Shown: positions 51,497 to 62,680 of the stretch, in pieces
How positions within the stretch are numbered: position 1 is the stretch's first letter
Layout of the letters: every line of letters starts with the position of its first letter
Assembly: GCA_905250075.1 (NCBI GenBank)
Contig: CAJNOP010000081.1
Coordinates: 682,001 to 746,000, forward strand
DNA from: Rotaria sp. Silwood1
Taxonomy: Eukaryota; Rotifera; Eurotatoria; Philodinida; Philodinidae
DNA length: 64,000 nucleotides
Direction of reading: 5' to 3'
The notes under the pieces: generated by a model
What the model saw: the letters and a program-made list of their open reading frames with translations, nothing else
What the model was told of the DNA's origin: nothing
Databases searched by the model: none
Made by a program: the position numbers and the translations under genes

Positions 51497-52316
51497 ATGA
51501 CTACAGAAGTTAATGCAGATCCATATTTTGATGATGAAGATGTAAGTTTTTCATATTTAAAACGAAAAGAACATAGATTTAAAATTCTTACAGGAAGAAA
51601 ACGAAGGTATATATGCTATTATTTTGCTCTTGCATTCTATTGCTTATAAAGCTTCTTTTCATTTTTGTAGAAATTTATCGACAGTTATTAAGAAAACGTG
51701 GTAAATATTATACTGATGAATTTTAATTAACTTAATTGATTTTAATATTTAGATACACTACCACCTTGTGATCCTACACCTGTATGCTGCTCTTCTTTTA
51801 CATAAGAATTTCGTTGATAGAGTTTGTTTAGTTACCATTCTCTTCAATTTCTCAACCACGTATTTTGTGTTCGAGAGAAGAAGCAGAAACTATTCTAAAG
51901 ACAACGGCTGGTGTTCGAGTATGAGATATCGATGAGTTTTTATTTAAGTTTTCATTTTTTCTGTTAGCCTGGGAATTTTATAGTTCGTCCAAGTGCTCAT
52001 GTCAAACATCCATATTCATTGTCTCTGTTGTGTACGGATTATAATATATATCATTTTCAAATTTGTCAAATATCAAATAAATACACCTTAGGATCTCTTG
52101 AAACAATGAATATGTTAACAACACAAGTAACAAAAATGCAAAAACTTATTATCAATAATGTTACGATTTATTTTTCTTTATCTTCAGACATTTTGTTCAT
52201 TATCTTCATTTCTTGAATATTATTTAACAAATCCAATTAAATTTCAAGATAATAATGATAAAAAACATTCAATTATTTTACAATTATATTCAATTAATGC
52301 AGTAACACGATTATAA
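51497..52316 (+). CDS. Small single-SH2-domain protein
   Basis: Seven short exons, 51497-51541, 51594-51606, 51671-51700, 51753-51781, 51832-51918, 51968-52126 and 52188-52316, join in phase to 163 residues ending TAA at 52314. Residues 1-27 are acidic with two Tyr (DPYFDDEDEENEEIYRQLL). Residues 49-160 are an SH2 domain: REEAETILKTTAG, then GNFIVRPSAHVKHPYSLSLL, where FIVR carries the phosphotyrosine-binding Arg, then YHFQI, YTLGS and SLSSFLEYYLTNPI. It should bind phosphotyrosine peptides as an adaptor, since there is no kinase or SH3 domain. Size resembles SH2D1A-type adaptors, but no specific orthologue is claimed. A TTTCTTTAAG acceptor lies 6 nt before the ATG, so the 5' end is spliced or trans-spliced. 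Introns are 46-64 nt. Confidence 0.82.
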
Positions 52317-54005
52317 AAACTAATAACAAAAAAAATATCTATTAAATGAATCCTATTCTTTTTATTTATCATTACACCTACACTTAATCTCTTTTTTCTT
52401 GACGAACGAAAAACAAACGAATTCGTATAAATATTTTTGTCTTTCACCCACCTTGATAAAATTTATCTTATACATTTAAATACATAGATCGATGAACGTC
52501 AAGTAAATAAAATAAAATCTACATGTTTGTTGATCATATAGACGCCTACCTATGACATCATCGTAATTTATCTTATTCGTATTTTTCCTTATTATTATTC
52601 ATCTTGCTCTCATCATTTGGTTAGGTATATATAACGTCACTATTATACTTTGATTTAAGAGTAAGGGAAAAAGAATGAGAGACACTTGAAAATCGTTTAC
52701 TTATTCCTTGTTCGTAATAGAACAAAAAGAAAGAAATTGAATGCATAAAAAGGATTTACTATGTGTTTTTTGTTTTCTTTGTTTTTAGATGGTTATTTAT
52801 CAGTACCATCAACATAGTTTTACATTCTTCTTGTTTCATTTCAAAGTAAGCTTATGTTTTTGATATATCCTTGAATATATATACATATATATAAATAAGT
52901 AAATATTTAAAGCATATTGTATCTATTCGCTTATTCACCGCCTACTGTGTAATCAGTAAGCAATAATAACATAGAGTATTGTGAGTTCGTCGGTCCGTTC
53001 AAATATATCCAGATGTGTATTAAATGGGTAGTGTATACAATGTATGTCTCGGATGAATGATAGATCAATTGAAGGGCTTCCGCTTTTTTTTTTCGTACAG
53101 TCGACAACGACAATAAGTTTATCCTTGACATTATATGAAATATGTATGCGATTATCAAGGTGATTACCTTGATCGGAATTTGATGATACGTTGCGTTCTC
53201 TTTATTATTTTGCATGTTATTATTATGATTTAAGGATTTTTGTATCCGAGAATAGTATTAGAAAAAAGTAAAACAATAGGTTACATGATCGGTTGTCTTT
53301 TTTTTAATACAATATCGCAAAAAAAACAAAAAGGTATATTTTTCTAATTACGAAACTGCGAAATTTAGACCTGTCAATCTATTTCTCTAAGTACCGTGTA
53401 AATCGATCGGTAATGTTTCTTCTCACGTGTTGTCTTCTCCCTTGAAATCGAAGAATAATAGAACAGTGCTACAGGGAAGAAGAGAGAGACGAAGAAAGGG
53501 TGAACGAACATGTGACTCAGTTAACGATTGGTGAAAGCTAACAGAACAGAAGTCTATCGTGTGTTCAACATTAGTGTCTGTACAGAGACTTGTGAATAGA
53601 GAAGAAGACGAGAGAGAAAGAAGTGAAAAAAAAAAGAAGAATGCAAGAAAAGAGAAACGAAAGAAATATAATTGCAGAGCAGTTACAACTACTACGACGA
53701 ATACAACTTATACAAGCAAACGAGAAGGACAGGAGGAAATAGAAGAATAGATCACATAGAGTAAGTTCAAAATACAAAGCAATGTGTTTATACACACGTA
53801 TATCAATCTATCTATATGTATATATATGTGTATGACCTTTGCTATTGGCAAAATAATTCGTAATAATTATAGATAGATGATTCAACATTTTGCATATATT
53901 TACTCTGAGTAAACATGCATACATTACTTTTAACTTATTCATTCATTCATTCATTCATTTATTGATTCATATATATATGTCTTTCAATATTGTTTTTCTT
54001 TCTAG
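52317..54005. other. Intergenic region with probable RALGPS 5' non-coding exon
   Basis: No coding sequence is recognised. A GA-rich stretch (53470-53759) ends at a good donor (ATAGA|GTAAGT), and a CTTTCTAG acceptor lies at 53996-54005, so a non-coding first exon of RALGPS probably ends at 53759. ATTC and TA microsatellites lie near 53935-53975. Confidence 0.4.
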
Positions 54006-54031
54006 TTAGTGATTATTAATTGATTGAAATA

Positions 54032-55363
54032 ATGCTCAATACGAGTAACGTTGCACATTCAATACTTGCTGAAGAAGTTGACAATTGCAATAGTAATAAT
54101 AATAATAACAATAGTCTATTGCTCAATGATCTATCATTTCATAATGATGATATCATCACAAATGGATCAATACATTATGGAGTTTATGATACCACTGTCT
54201 TTGATGTACTCAAAGTTGATCCTGAAGATTTTGCTGTAAATATTTATATTTGATTTTTTTTACAATTTATCTTAACAAGAAAAAGATATCTCATGTTAAC
54301 AACTATAAATATTGTAGATGAAACCTTCTATATTGTTGACAAACGATTGATGGAGTAAACTTTAGTACATACATACATAATCCTCTATTCTCATTTATCG
54401 TACATAGTGTTATCTTTATCGTTGAATACTAACATCATATGTTATGATGTTGAGAAGAAACGAGAGAAATAAAGAAGATAAGTTCGTCTTATTGATGATG
54501 AACGAATGTGATCTATCGTTAAAAAGTAAACTAAGATGTTGCATCAAAGAAAAGAAACAGCGAGTGAGAGAGAGAGAGAGATAAGAAATTCCTTTTCTTT
54601 TTGATTGATATTCCTCATGGGAAATATACATTGAAATTTTTATATATTGAACATTTGCTCATTCACAATTGTTGATTAAAAAAAAGCAGTTGATTATCAA
54701 AATAATTTTTTTTTTTCATTTGTTTTAGTCACAAATCACATTAATGGATCTTCCAGTATTTAAAGCTATAACGCCAGATGTATGCTATTTAAATTTAATG
54801 AATACAGAATATAATCTTTGTTGTTTTGCTTTTTTACTTTACAGGAACTAACTAGTTGTAGTTGGAGTTCAAAAGCTAAACTTGAAAAAGCCTTTCATAT
54901 TGTTCAATTTACACGTCGATTCAATCAAGTTTGTTATTTAATTGTCAAAATCTTTTATTTTATATTCTCAATTATTGTTTTTCATTATAGGTTAATTTTT
55001 GGGTTCAAGGTGAACTTTTACGTGCTGATATACTTAAAAATCGTACTGAAATCTTATCACATTTTATTCGAGTTGCTAAAGTAAAATTTTTTGTTTTTTA
55101 TTTTTTATTTTCTTTTCTAAACTTTAAAAATATCCATTCTTCTTTTTTTTTTAATGTAGAAACTTTATGAATTTAATAATATTAATGCATGTATGGCTGT
55201 TGTTATGGCTTTACAAAGTGCTCCTATTTATCGATTACAAAGAACTTGGGCGGTAAAAAAAAACAAGAAGACAATTAAACAATATATTTATTTTAAATAT
55301 TTGTTTTTTTTTTTTGTAATTTTAGGGTCTGAGTAAACGTGATCGTACAACATTTTCAAATTT
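54032..55363 (+). CDS. RALGPS: RALGPS-like Ral guanine-nucleotide exchange factor, partial (cut by assembly gap)
   Basis: Six exons join in phase: 54032-54235, 54729-54779, 54845-54928, 54991-55080, 55160-55252 and 55326-55363, the last running into the N gap. The encoded 186 residues include most of a CDC25/RasGEF domain: VFDVLKVDPEDFA, then QITLMDLPVFKAITPDELTS, FTRRFNQVNFWV, EILSHFIRVAKKLYEFNNI, ALQSAPIYRLQRTWAGLSKR and RTTF. These blocks closely follow RALGPS1/2. The short N-terminus (about 48 residues with an Asn run) before the catalytic domain also fits RALGPS rather than RalGDS, which has a long REM-containing N-terminus. It should load GTP on Ral at membranes. The C-terminal proline-rich and PH regions of the family are missing, presumably in the gap. 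The start is the first ATG after a splice acceptor at 54005. Confidence 0.88.
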
Positions 55364-55463
55364 NNNNNNNNNNNNNNNNNNNNNNNNNNNNNNNNNNNNN
55401 NNNNNNNNNNNNNNNNNNNNNNNNNNNNNNNNNNNNNNNNNNNNNNNNNNNNNNNNNNNNNNN
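55364..55463. other. Assembly gap (100 N)
   Basis: Exactly 100 N, a conventional placeholder for a gap of unknown size. It removes the C-terminal half of RALGPS and the first few codons of syntaxin-8, so real DNA here is likely at least 1-2 kb. Confidence 0.98.
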
Positions 55464-56709
55464 GGACAAATGGTGAGATATCCTGCTGTTGTGCGTATTT
55501 TTAATAAATTTAATTTAATTTAATGATTTGTATAAAAGAAAGCAAATGCCTTGTAATGAATGATTCATCGATCTTAAAACGATTTGATCAATAAAAGACA
55601 AGATAAATAATATTTATATCTTAATTAAGAATTGTCAAATTTGACTCAGATAAAATTATTTACATATATATATATGATTTCTGATAGAAATTTACAAGTA
55701 ACCTTTCATGTTTAAACAGATTACTGCGTCTATGAGATTCTGTACAATAGCAGACAATAGGAAGTTTTTAATTTCTTTTCCTTTTTCTATATTTTAGGCT
55801 TCAAAATTATGAGAGTTGTAAAAATTATGCACAAGAAATCAATCAGAAAATAAATGAATTTAAAAAATTATCTAATGGTAGTTCACAACAAGCTAAAGTA
55901 AATATTTGTTTCTTAGACAAGATATTCAAAATCTCGATGATTCTTTTATAGATATCATCAATAATTCGTACGATGATAGCAGAATTTAATAAAGATGTTG
56001 ATAAACTTTCGAATGATTTAACTGCTCAATCTCGTAATGGTGTTATGTAAATAATTCTTCTAGAGTTTTGTTTTGTTTGTATATACATATTCTTTTCTAT
56101 TATATAGAACTCCACGAGAAGCAAATCGTCGTCGAACATTAGTTGATACAATAAAACAATCGAAAGAAGAAATAGAAACAACAATGAGAGAAAGTTTTAA
56201 TACATTTTCGTACGTTTCCATGATTCATTCATTAGAATTGTTAATAAATAATTTCTATTAGACCACGTGATCGAGTAAATCCGCGTTTTGCACCTGCTGT
56301 TGAAACAGAATATACTCAAGGTTTAACAAATGATGAATTTGCTGGACTTCATTCAAATTTACGAAAAAGTATTTTCTTTTTTGAAAAACATGATATATGA
56401 GTATCACACCAAAAAAACATTTTTATTTCTTTTATTTCTATAGATAATGATGAAGCTATTGATGCATTACATGCCATAGTTAAACGTCAAAAAGAAATCG
56501 GTGTTGCAATGAATAGTGAAGTTGATAGACACAATGAAATAATTGATACAATAACTGATCGTACAGGATTACTTGATTCTCGTGTTAAACGTCAAACAAT
56601 GTTAGTTAAAGTTATCGATCGAAAATCATCAGCATTATGGTTATGGGTTATTATAATACTTCTTTTCATTGCTATTATTGTTATAGCTGCTATTCCATTT
56701 AAAAAATAG
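55464..56709 (+). CDS. STX8: Syntaxin-8-like Qc-SNARE (start codon in gap)
   Basis: Exons 55464-55472 (partial), 55798-55897, 55952-56046, 56108-56209, 56262-56368 and 56444-56709 join in phase to about 225 residues; human STX8 has 236. The first visible codons give DKW and run into LQNYESCKNYAQEI, matching human DPWFSTYDSTCQIAQEI, so only a few residues are lost in the gap. A helical N-terminal domain follows, then the SNARE motif (EAIDALHAIVKRQKEIG, DRHNEIIDTI) and a VIDRKSSALW juxtamembrane block. A C-terminal anchor (WVIIILLFIAIIVIAAIPF) is followed by a two-Lys end. STX8 acts in endosomal fusion. In human STX8 the zero-layer residue is Gln (DEQNEII); here it is His (CAC, 56530-56532). 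Confidence 0.88.
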
Positions 56710-56864
56710 TTTAAGCAACTTTCTTCGTATATTTTGTCTTCTTTCTTTCTTTGTTGAATGTAATCTATATCATTTTTTATTTATTTATGTAAAAGCAATC
56801 AATGGATGATTTTGAATTTTTTTCGATTTTTCTTTTCATGACATTGCAATCATTTCTTTCTAGA
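56710..56864 (+). promoter_or_regulatory. Intercistronic region STX8-LRRC42 with 3' splice acceptor
   Basis: 155 bp from the STX8 stop to the LRRC42 start. It ends in a CATTTCTTTCTAG acceptor one base before ATG 56865. With no room for a separate promoter and upstream exon, trans-splicing of a shared precursor is likely. Confidence 0.5.
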
Positions 56865-59800
56865 ATGATTCCATCACTTGTTAATCTTGCATCTCGTATA
56901 TTGGGAAAATATTTTTTATCTATTGAAAGTTGTCGTTATGTACCAGATGAAATTGTTGAAAAAATTTTTGATGAATATTTAAAAACAATATCATCATTAT
57001 CAATAATTAATGAAAATGATCTTATAAAAATAGTCAATATTTTAACAGATTATCATTCAGATATATTTTGTACAAGTTTTTGTTATTCAATAACAAATAA
57101 TTTAAATTTTTTAACGGCTAATTTTTATCTTCATTTATTAAAACGTATACATTTAAATGTAATTCAACTTGATTTTTCATATGCTTTGGAAAAATTTGAT
57201 TATGAAGAAAAAAGAAAGATTTTAAATATTATTGGACAAATGGAAAATATTGAATATTTAAGATTAACTTTTAATCGATTAGATGATGAAGATATTCGAT
57301 TATTAACAGCTAGTAATCGAATTCGAAGTAAAGCGTTATGTAATTTACATAGTTTACATCTTCAAGGTAAGACTAATAATAATCGTATAAAACATCATTG
57401 TTTTTTGTAACAAAAAAAATAAAAAGAATTGGTTCTAAGAAAAGCTTTTGCTCTGAAAAAAAAAATTATTATTCTTTTTATGGTAAGAGTTCAGAGAAAG
57501 TACTTCTAGATCTTGAACATTTATATAGTTAAGGCAAAGATGTTCAAATGCTTCTAAAATGAAATAGAGGTTTTCTAAAAACCTTGGTTTTTGAAAGATT
57601 CTTGCGTTACCCGCATCGAATGATTTACCATTTGCTAATTTTTAAAATAAAACATCTTTTAACAAAAATTTAGGGTTAAGATCTTCATGAAGTTTTCCTC
57701 GCTAGTGATCTTATCTTTGAATATAATAAGCTAATATTTCTATCATAAAAGTTGTTCATTGTGCGAATGAGATTGACAATATTTGTACTCCTTTGTAACA
57801 AGTGAAGAAGTGTACAGAAAACTCGAGTTAGATAAACTAAAAACTGCCGAACCTTTGCTTTGATTTTGGAAGAATAAGTTTAGACGCTTAAAAAATATTT
57901 TCAACAAAATGAGCGAATCGACAATGTAATTCTTTCGTTTTGTGAACACTGCTGCTTCACTATTATCTTACTTTTCAGTAAAGTAGATTGAAAACTCGTC
58001 TTGTAAGAGTCGAAATCCAATAAAAAGAAATATAAAACGATTGGTCTTTCTCTTCCTTATTCTTAACTTCTCGGTGAATATCTTATAAATATTGTTGAGT
58101 CTACTCTAGATTCAAAAACGTTTCGCCATCTATGTTCTTCTTCTAATTGAATTGTCGTTTTTATTGCTGTACAATTATTGAAGGATGTCATAAAGATGAT
58201 CGAGTTCAAGGTTTATAGTGAATTTACATCCAGTATGCAACATGAGTTGTTTATTTGGACTTGGAAAATGAAAGAGAAAAGAATCTATAAATGGAACATA
58301 TGAAGTACACTGCACCAACTACTTATTGAGAATAAGAGGACATGTTTTAGCCATGCATGCTTCTAATGAATAGAGAAATAAAGTTGTCGCACAATGAAAT
58401 AGCTTCTAAATGTCTAGTTTTTCTCGTACATCATAAGAAACTCAGAAAATGGTCCTTTTAAGTGATATGATTATTTACGAATTTTAGTATGTACAAAGAA
58501 ATCTTTGGTTCATGTTATATATATATATATAAAGCAATTGTCATTAATTTCTTTATTCTAGGAAATGATCTCACGAGTCGATCAGCACGTTTTCTCAAAG
58601 CATTAACGTCACTTGATACTCTGTATATCTCACTAATCGCTTCTCATGTAACAAAGCTCTCTATTTTTCAAAGAACATATTTAACTATGTTTTTTCTTTG
58701 TCATCAGGAAAAATCAGCATTAATTAAAGAATTTGATAATCTTTATGAATGTAACTGTTCAATACAAAATGGTTGGGAAGAAATAATCAATCGTGGATGG
58801 ATTGCAAAAATTTCTCAATTACAATCTTCGACAACAACAGTCGACAATAATTTTTGTATAAATATATTCGAACTACAGTGGACGTCAAAAGTCTCGCATC
58901 ACTTTTTTGTTTTGGTTGGCAATTCAAAAATACACGACATAAATATAAATTTCTTTTTACCTTTGGTTAGCGAAGCTGGAGTACTATATGTATGCATACT
59001 TTTGAAATGAATAACTCTTGAATCGAAAACATACAAAGAAAAACAAACTTCATTACTACAATAAACACTACCCAAAAAACGACAAAATGGTATGATTGTT
59101 ATGAGTTATAGAAGTTTCACTAAAGTTGAAGTAATACGAAAATCGAGTAAGACTTTGTTTGATATTTTTATATGAATCGATAGATCTCGGCGAGCTCTAC
59201 GAAACTATTTGTATTTCAAGATTTTAGAACCATTTTCCGGGACTAAAATTTGTAATAAAATTGTGATCTTTTACCCTTTTATAGTAGAAAAAAGATTCTT
59301 GACTTTTCATATAGAACAAACGAAGCATGCAATTATTTTGTAATCTGTTTTGTCCCAGAAGAGAATTCTAGAAAGTTTTAATATAGACAGTTTTGTAGAG
59401 CTCATTGAGATCTATCAATTCATGTAAAAATATCAAACAAAAATTATTCGATTTTCACATTACTAGGATCTTATTCAAACTCATAACAATCATATCATTT
59501 TGTCTTTTTTGTGGGTAGTTTTTGTTGTAGTACTAAAGTTTGTTTTTTTTTTCGTATGTTTTCGATTCAAGAGTTATTCATTTCAAAAATATGCATACAT
59601 ATAGTACTCGAGCTCCGCTATCCGAAGGTAAAAAGAAATTAAAATCTATGTCGTGTATTATTGAAATGTCAACCAAAACAAAAAAGTGGTGCGCGACTTT
59701 TGACGTGCATTGTATTTTCATATACAAGAATGATTTGCATTTATATTTTTTAGATCGAAAACGACGTCGAGTTGATAATGATGATTCTATACAATTAATA

Positions 59801-59938
59801 AAACTTGTTCGATTTTGTTCAACATGTCATCAAAGTCCTTCAGCAAAATCAACTAAAAAGCAGGAGAAAATTGTTTCTAACCCAACAGGATTTATAGATT
59901 CAAAACAAGCAAATGATCTCTTATCATGTTATTTATGA
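56865..59938 (+). CDS. LRRC42: LRRC42-like leucine-rich-repeat protein
   Basis: Exons 56865-57366, 58562-58647, 58708-58855 and 59754-59938 join in phase to 306 residues. Similarity to human LRRC42 runs in order: PSLVNLASRILGKYF and VPDEIVEKIFDEYL near the N-terminus, leucine-rich repeats (NLHSLHLQGNDLTSRSARFL), then IKEFDNLYECN...NGWEEII matching human LKEFDHSNCKTEGWADQI, and a basic RKRRRVDN segment with a short C-terminus. The molecular role of LRRC42 is poorly known. I start at ATG 56865 because a TTCTTTCTAG acceptor ends one base before it and homology begins there; an in-frame ATG at 56802 lies upstream of that acceptor. The 60-nt intron 58648-58707 is in frame, so it could be retained. 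The last intron hosts a palindromic transposon. About 100 N-terminal residues of the human protein have no counterpart. Confidence 0.78.
57367..58561. other. Intron 1 of LRRC42 containing a dispersed repeat copy
   Basis: 1.2 kb from a CAAG|GTAAGA donor to a TTATTCTAG acceptor. About 57760-58140 matches a repeat in the USE1 intron. No coding exon is seen. Confidence 0.6.
57760..58140 (+). repeat. Diverged dispersed repeat, copy 2
   Basis: Shares ordered blocks with 37061-37560, including AAAACTGCCGAA, ACAATGTAATTCTTTCGTTT, TTTTCAGTAAAGTAGA and ATTGTTGAGTCTACT. It is shorter than copy 1 by several deletions. No terminal inverted repeats or target duplications could be defined. Confidence 0.5.
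58876..59712. mobile_element. Near-palindromic fold-back element, 837 bp, in the last LRRC42 intron
   Basis: The element starts CAGTGGACGTCAAAAGTC and ends with the inverted form (GACTTTTGACGTGCATTG, two or three changes). It is flanked by TA on both sides (58874-58875 and 59713-59714), as for Tc1/mariner insertions. Almost the whole element is two inverted arms of about 400 bp each meeting near 59290. Scattered substitutions and small indels separate the arms, for example ATGTATGCATACTTTTGAAA against ATGTATGCATATTTTTGAAA. No transposase is encoded. It sits in a short intron (58856-59753) whose original length would be about 60 bp. Confidence 0.85.
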
Positions 59939-59974
59939 AATCATTTATTTTTCAGATAAAAAGAAAAAAGAAAA
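59939..59974 (+). promoter_or_regulatory. Intercistronic region LRRC42-SSADH with 3' splice acceptor
   Basis: Only 36 bp lie between the LRRC42 stop (TGA 59936-59938) and the SSADH ATG (59975). The segment is a textbook acceptor, CATTTATTTTTCAG, ending at 59955, followed by a 19-nt A-rich leader. The acceptor lies 17 nt past the upstream stop, so cis-splicing from a private upstream exon is implausible and trans-splicing is strongly suggested. Confidence 0.65.
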
Positions 59975-62680
59975 ATGTATGCAACTAAATATTCTTCTAT
60001 ATTTCGTCTTAATCAATCAATAAATCACATTCGTCGTTCTTTCTTTAATCAAACATATATTAATGGTCAATGGGTATCGTCACAATCCGGTGAAACATTC
60101 AAAGTCTATAATCCAGCAGATGGGAATGAAATAGGTAGTGTACCAGATTGTAATGTTCAAGATGCTGAAAAAGCTGTTCAAGCAGCTTATAATGCATTTC
60201 ATAATAAATGGTCAATTAAAACTGGAAAAGAACGAAGTATTATAATGAGAAAATTTAATGATTTAATTTTAAAAAATAAAGATCACTTGGGAAAAGTTTT
60301 AACAACTGAAATGGTAATTTTATTTTAATAAATATATCGATTGATAGTAGCGCGTCATGTAAAAGTTTTGAAAAAAATATCGCATTATTTTTTATCAGCT
60401 AAAAACATCAATTCGAAATCTTGGTTGAAAGTTCTTTCTAAGAATATTTTTTATGAAATTCGATTACCTCTTATTCATTAATATTAAATAAATTTTCGAA
60501 CAATCCTGCAGAAACAACTTCATATGATTGCTATTGAATGCACTGATTCCTTAGTGTTTTTCAAATTATCTCCTATGGATTCGATTATGTTTTGTTACTG
60601 TTGTTTTCAGTAGACTTGCAATTTAATTCTTCACAAATCTAGTAAAATAACAGTACACGATTGCTTTGGTTAATACGATGAAAAACTAAAAAAATATTTA
60701 TATAATATTACTAAAATTAGAATACGAAAATAGTGTCGAGTTTATACGAGTGTCGTAGAATAGTAATAACATCGCTTACATAAATAGAACTTTATAGGAG
60801 ACGTTATTAAAAAAAAGCTTTCAACATAGATTATCTAGCAATGTTCTTGATTTTTCCAGAAAATGCTGTAGCCAATAAACTTCACTCCCATAGCTCTCGG
60901 AAGGTTATGGATATGATCTGACTGCAGTTCGATTATAAGAGTGAGAATAAGACTTTCAGTTTTCTCCACAACCAAACGCACATCTTATTGCAGAAACTTT
61001 GCTATCATTCATTAATTTAATTATTTTTATAGGGTAAACCATTGAGAGAAGCTGTTGGAGAAATAATCTATGGTGCTAGGTAAAGAATACGAAAAAAATT
61101 TTCATGAATATATATATATGTTTTAATTTTTAGTTATATTGAATGGTTTGCTGAAGAAGCCAAACGCATTCATGGTGATGTTCTTCCAATAACAATACCT
61201 AATCGTCGTTCATTTGTTCTTCGTCAACCTGTTGGTGTTTGTGGTTTTATAACACCATGGAATTTTCCTAGTTCAATGATATTACGTAAAGCAGGTCCAG
61301 CATTGGCTGCTGGTTGTACTATTGTTGTTAAACCTGCTGAAGATACACCTTATTCATGTTTAGTTCTTTGTGATGTAAATTAAAGATACAAATTTTCGAT
61401 GAACTATTGTAGAAAAAATATAGATTCTGTTTTTCTTTGTTTAGTTAGCTAAAGAAGCAGGATTTCCTGATGGTGCAATTAATGTATTAACAAGTACTCG
61501 TTCAGCTGAAATTGGTAAATTTTTATGTGAACATCCATTAATTTCAAAAATGTCATTTACTGGATCGAGTAAAGATACTAAAATTTTATTTGATGTTTTA
61601 TACTTTTCTTTATTTAATTTAGCTGAAGTTGGTAAAAAGATTATGGCTATGTGTGCATCAACAATAAAAAAGATATCATTAGAACTTGGTGGTAATGCAC
61701 CATTTTTAGTTTTTAATTCAGCTGATATTAAACAAGCTGTACAAGGTGCTATGGCATCAAAATTTCGTGCTTCAGGACAAACATGTGTATGTGCAAATCG
61801 ATTTCTTGTACAAGAAGTAAGAATTTATATTTTTTATTGTAAAAATGAAATTTTAATATTATTATCTAGGGAATTTATGATGAATTTATTAGTGAATTTG
61901 CAAAAAAAAGCAAAGAACAAGTGGTCGGAGATGGTCTTAATGAAAAGACACATTTAGGACCTATTATTAATCAAGAACAATATGAAAGAGTTCTTGATTT
62001 TATTTCAGATGCAAAAGAACAAGGAGCTAAAATTGTTACTGGTTAGAATAGTAATCTTTATATTTATGTAAGAATTATTTTCTATATCAATAGGTGGAAA
62101 AGAAAAAAAAGGAAAAACTTCTGGTTTTTTTGTTGAACCAGCAGTTATTGCAGATGTCAAATTATCGATGCGAGTTGCAAAAGAAGAAATATTTGGACCT
62201 GTGGCTGCAATTATCAAGTAAAGCAATAGAGAGAATCTTTTTCTTTTTCAAATTCCTTTTTCATTATGTTCATAGATTTAAAACTGAAGATGAAGCAATT
62301 AAAATTGCTAATTCAGTTGATGTTGGTTTAGCCGGTATATAAATATTAATTTCAATTTCAATAAAGTATTTTCTTGATTGTTTTGTTTTAGCTTATCTTT
62401 ATAGTCAAGATATATCTCAAATTTGGCGTGTTGCTGAACGAATTCAAACTGGTATGGTCGGTATAAATGAAGGCATTATTTCATCTGTAGAAGCACCATT
62501 TGGTAATAAATCTAAATTTTTATTTTGTTCATTTTTTTTATGTTGTATTTTGCATAAAAAGGTGGAATCAAACAGAGTGGTTTTGGTCGAGAAGGGTCAA
62601 AATATGGTATAGATGATTACGTTAATTTGAAATATATTTGTATGGGTGGATTAAAAGATGTTGATCGAAGTTCGCAATAA
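59975..62680 (+). CDS. ALDH5A1: Succinate-semialdehyde dehydrogenase, mitochondrial
   Basis: Ten exons join in phase to 509 residues: 59975-60313, 61033-61079, 61134-61374, 61445-61568, 61623-61816, 61870-62041, 62094-62217, 62276-62334, 62392-62502 and 62562-62680. The enzyme oxidises succinate semialdehyde to succinate with NAD+, the last step of the GABA shunt. Seen: a basic N-terminal presequence of about 22 residues, YINGQWVSS, the substrate/cofactor block [20 protein letters not shown], the cofactor loop FTGSTEVGKK, the general base Glu271 in LELGGNAPF, and catalytic Cys305 in [10 protein letters not shown]. Cys307, two residues on, matches the redox-switch pair of mammalian SSADH. The C-terminal [20 protein letters not shown] block is typical of ALDH5A1. 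Human length is 535. Exon 5's upstream intron (61569-61622) was chosen because it restores STEVGKK. Transcription is probably shared with LRRC42. Confidence 0.95.
60314..61032. other. Intron 1 of SSADH
   Basis: 0.7 kb between an ACTGAAATG|GTAATT donor and a TTTTTATAG acceptor. AT-rich, with no ORF or repeat that I could define. The other SSADH introns are 52-70 nt. Confidence 0.6.

Noticed and set aside
56802..56864. Upstream in-frame ATG of LRRC42
   Set aside because: It lies before a strong splice acceptor, encodes a Phe-rich stretch, and family similarity begins only after the acceptor.
58489..59010. Reading LRRC42 straight into the palindromic element
   Set aside because: The frame stops inside the element. 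A donor at 58856 and an acceptor ending at 59753 remove the element and rejoin the frame exactly.
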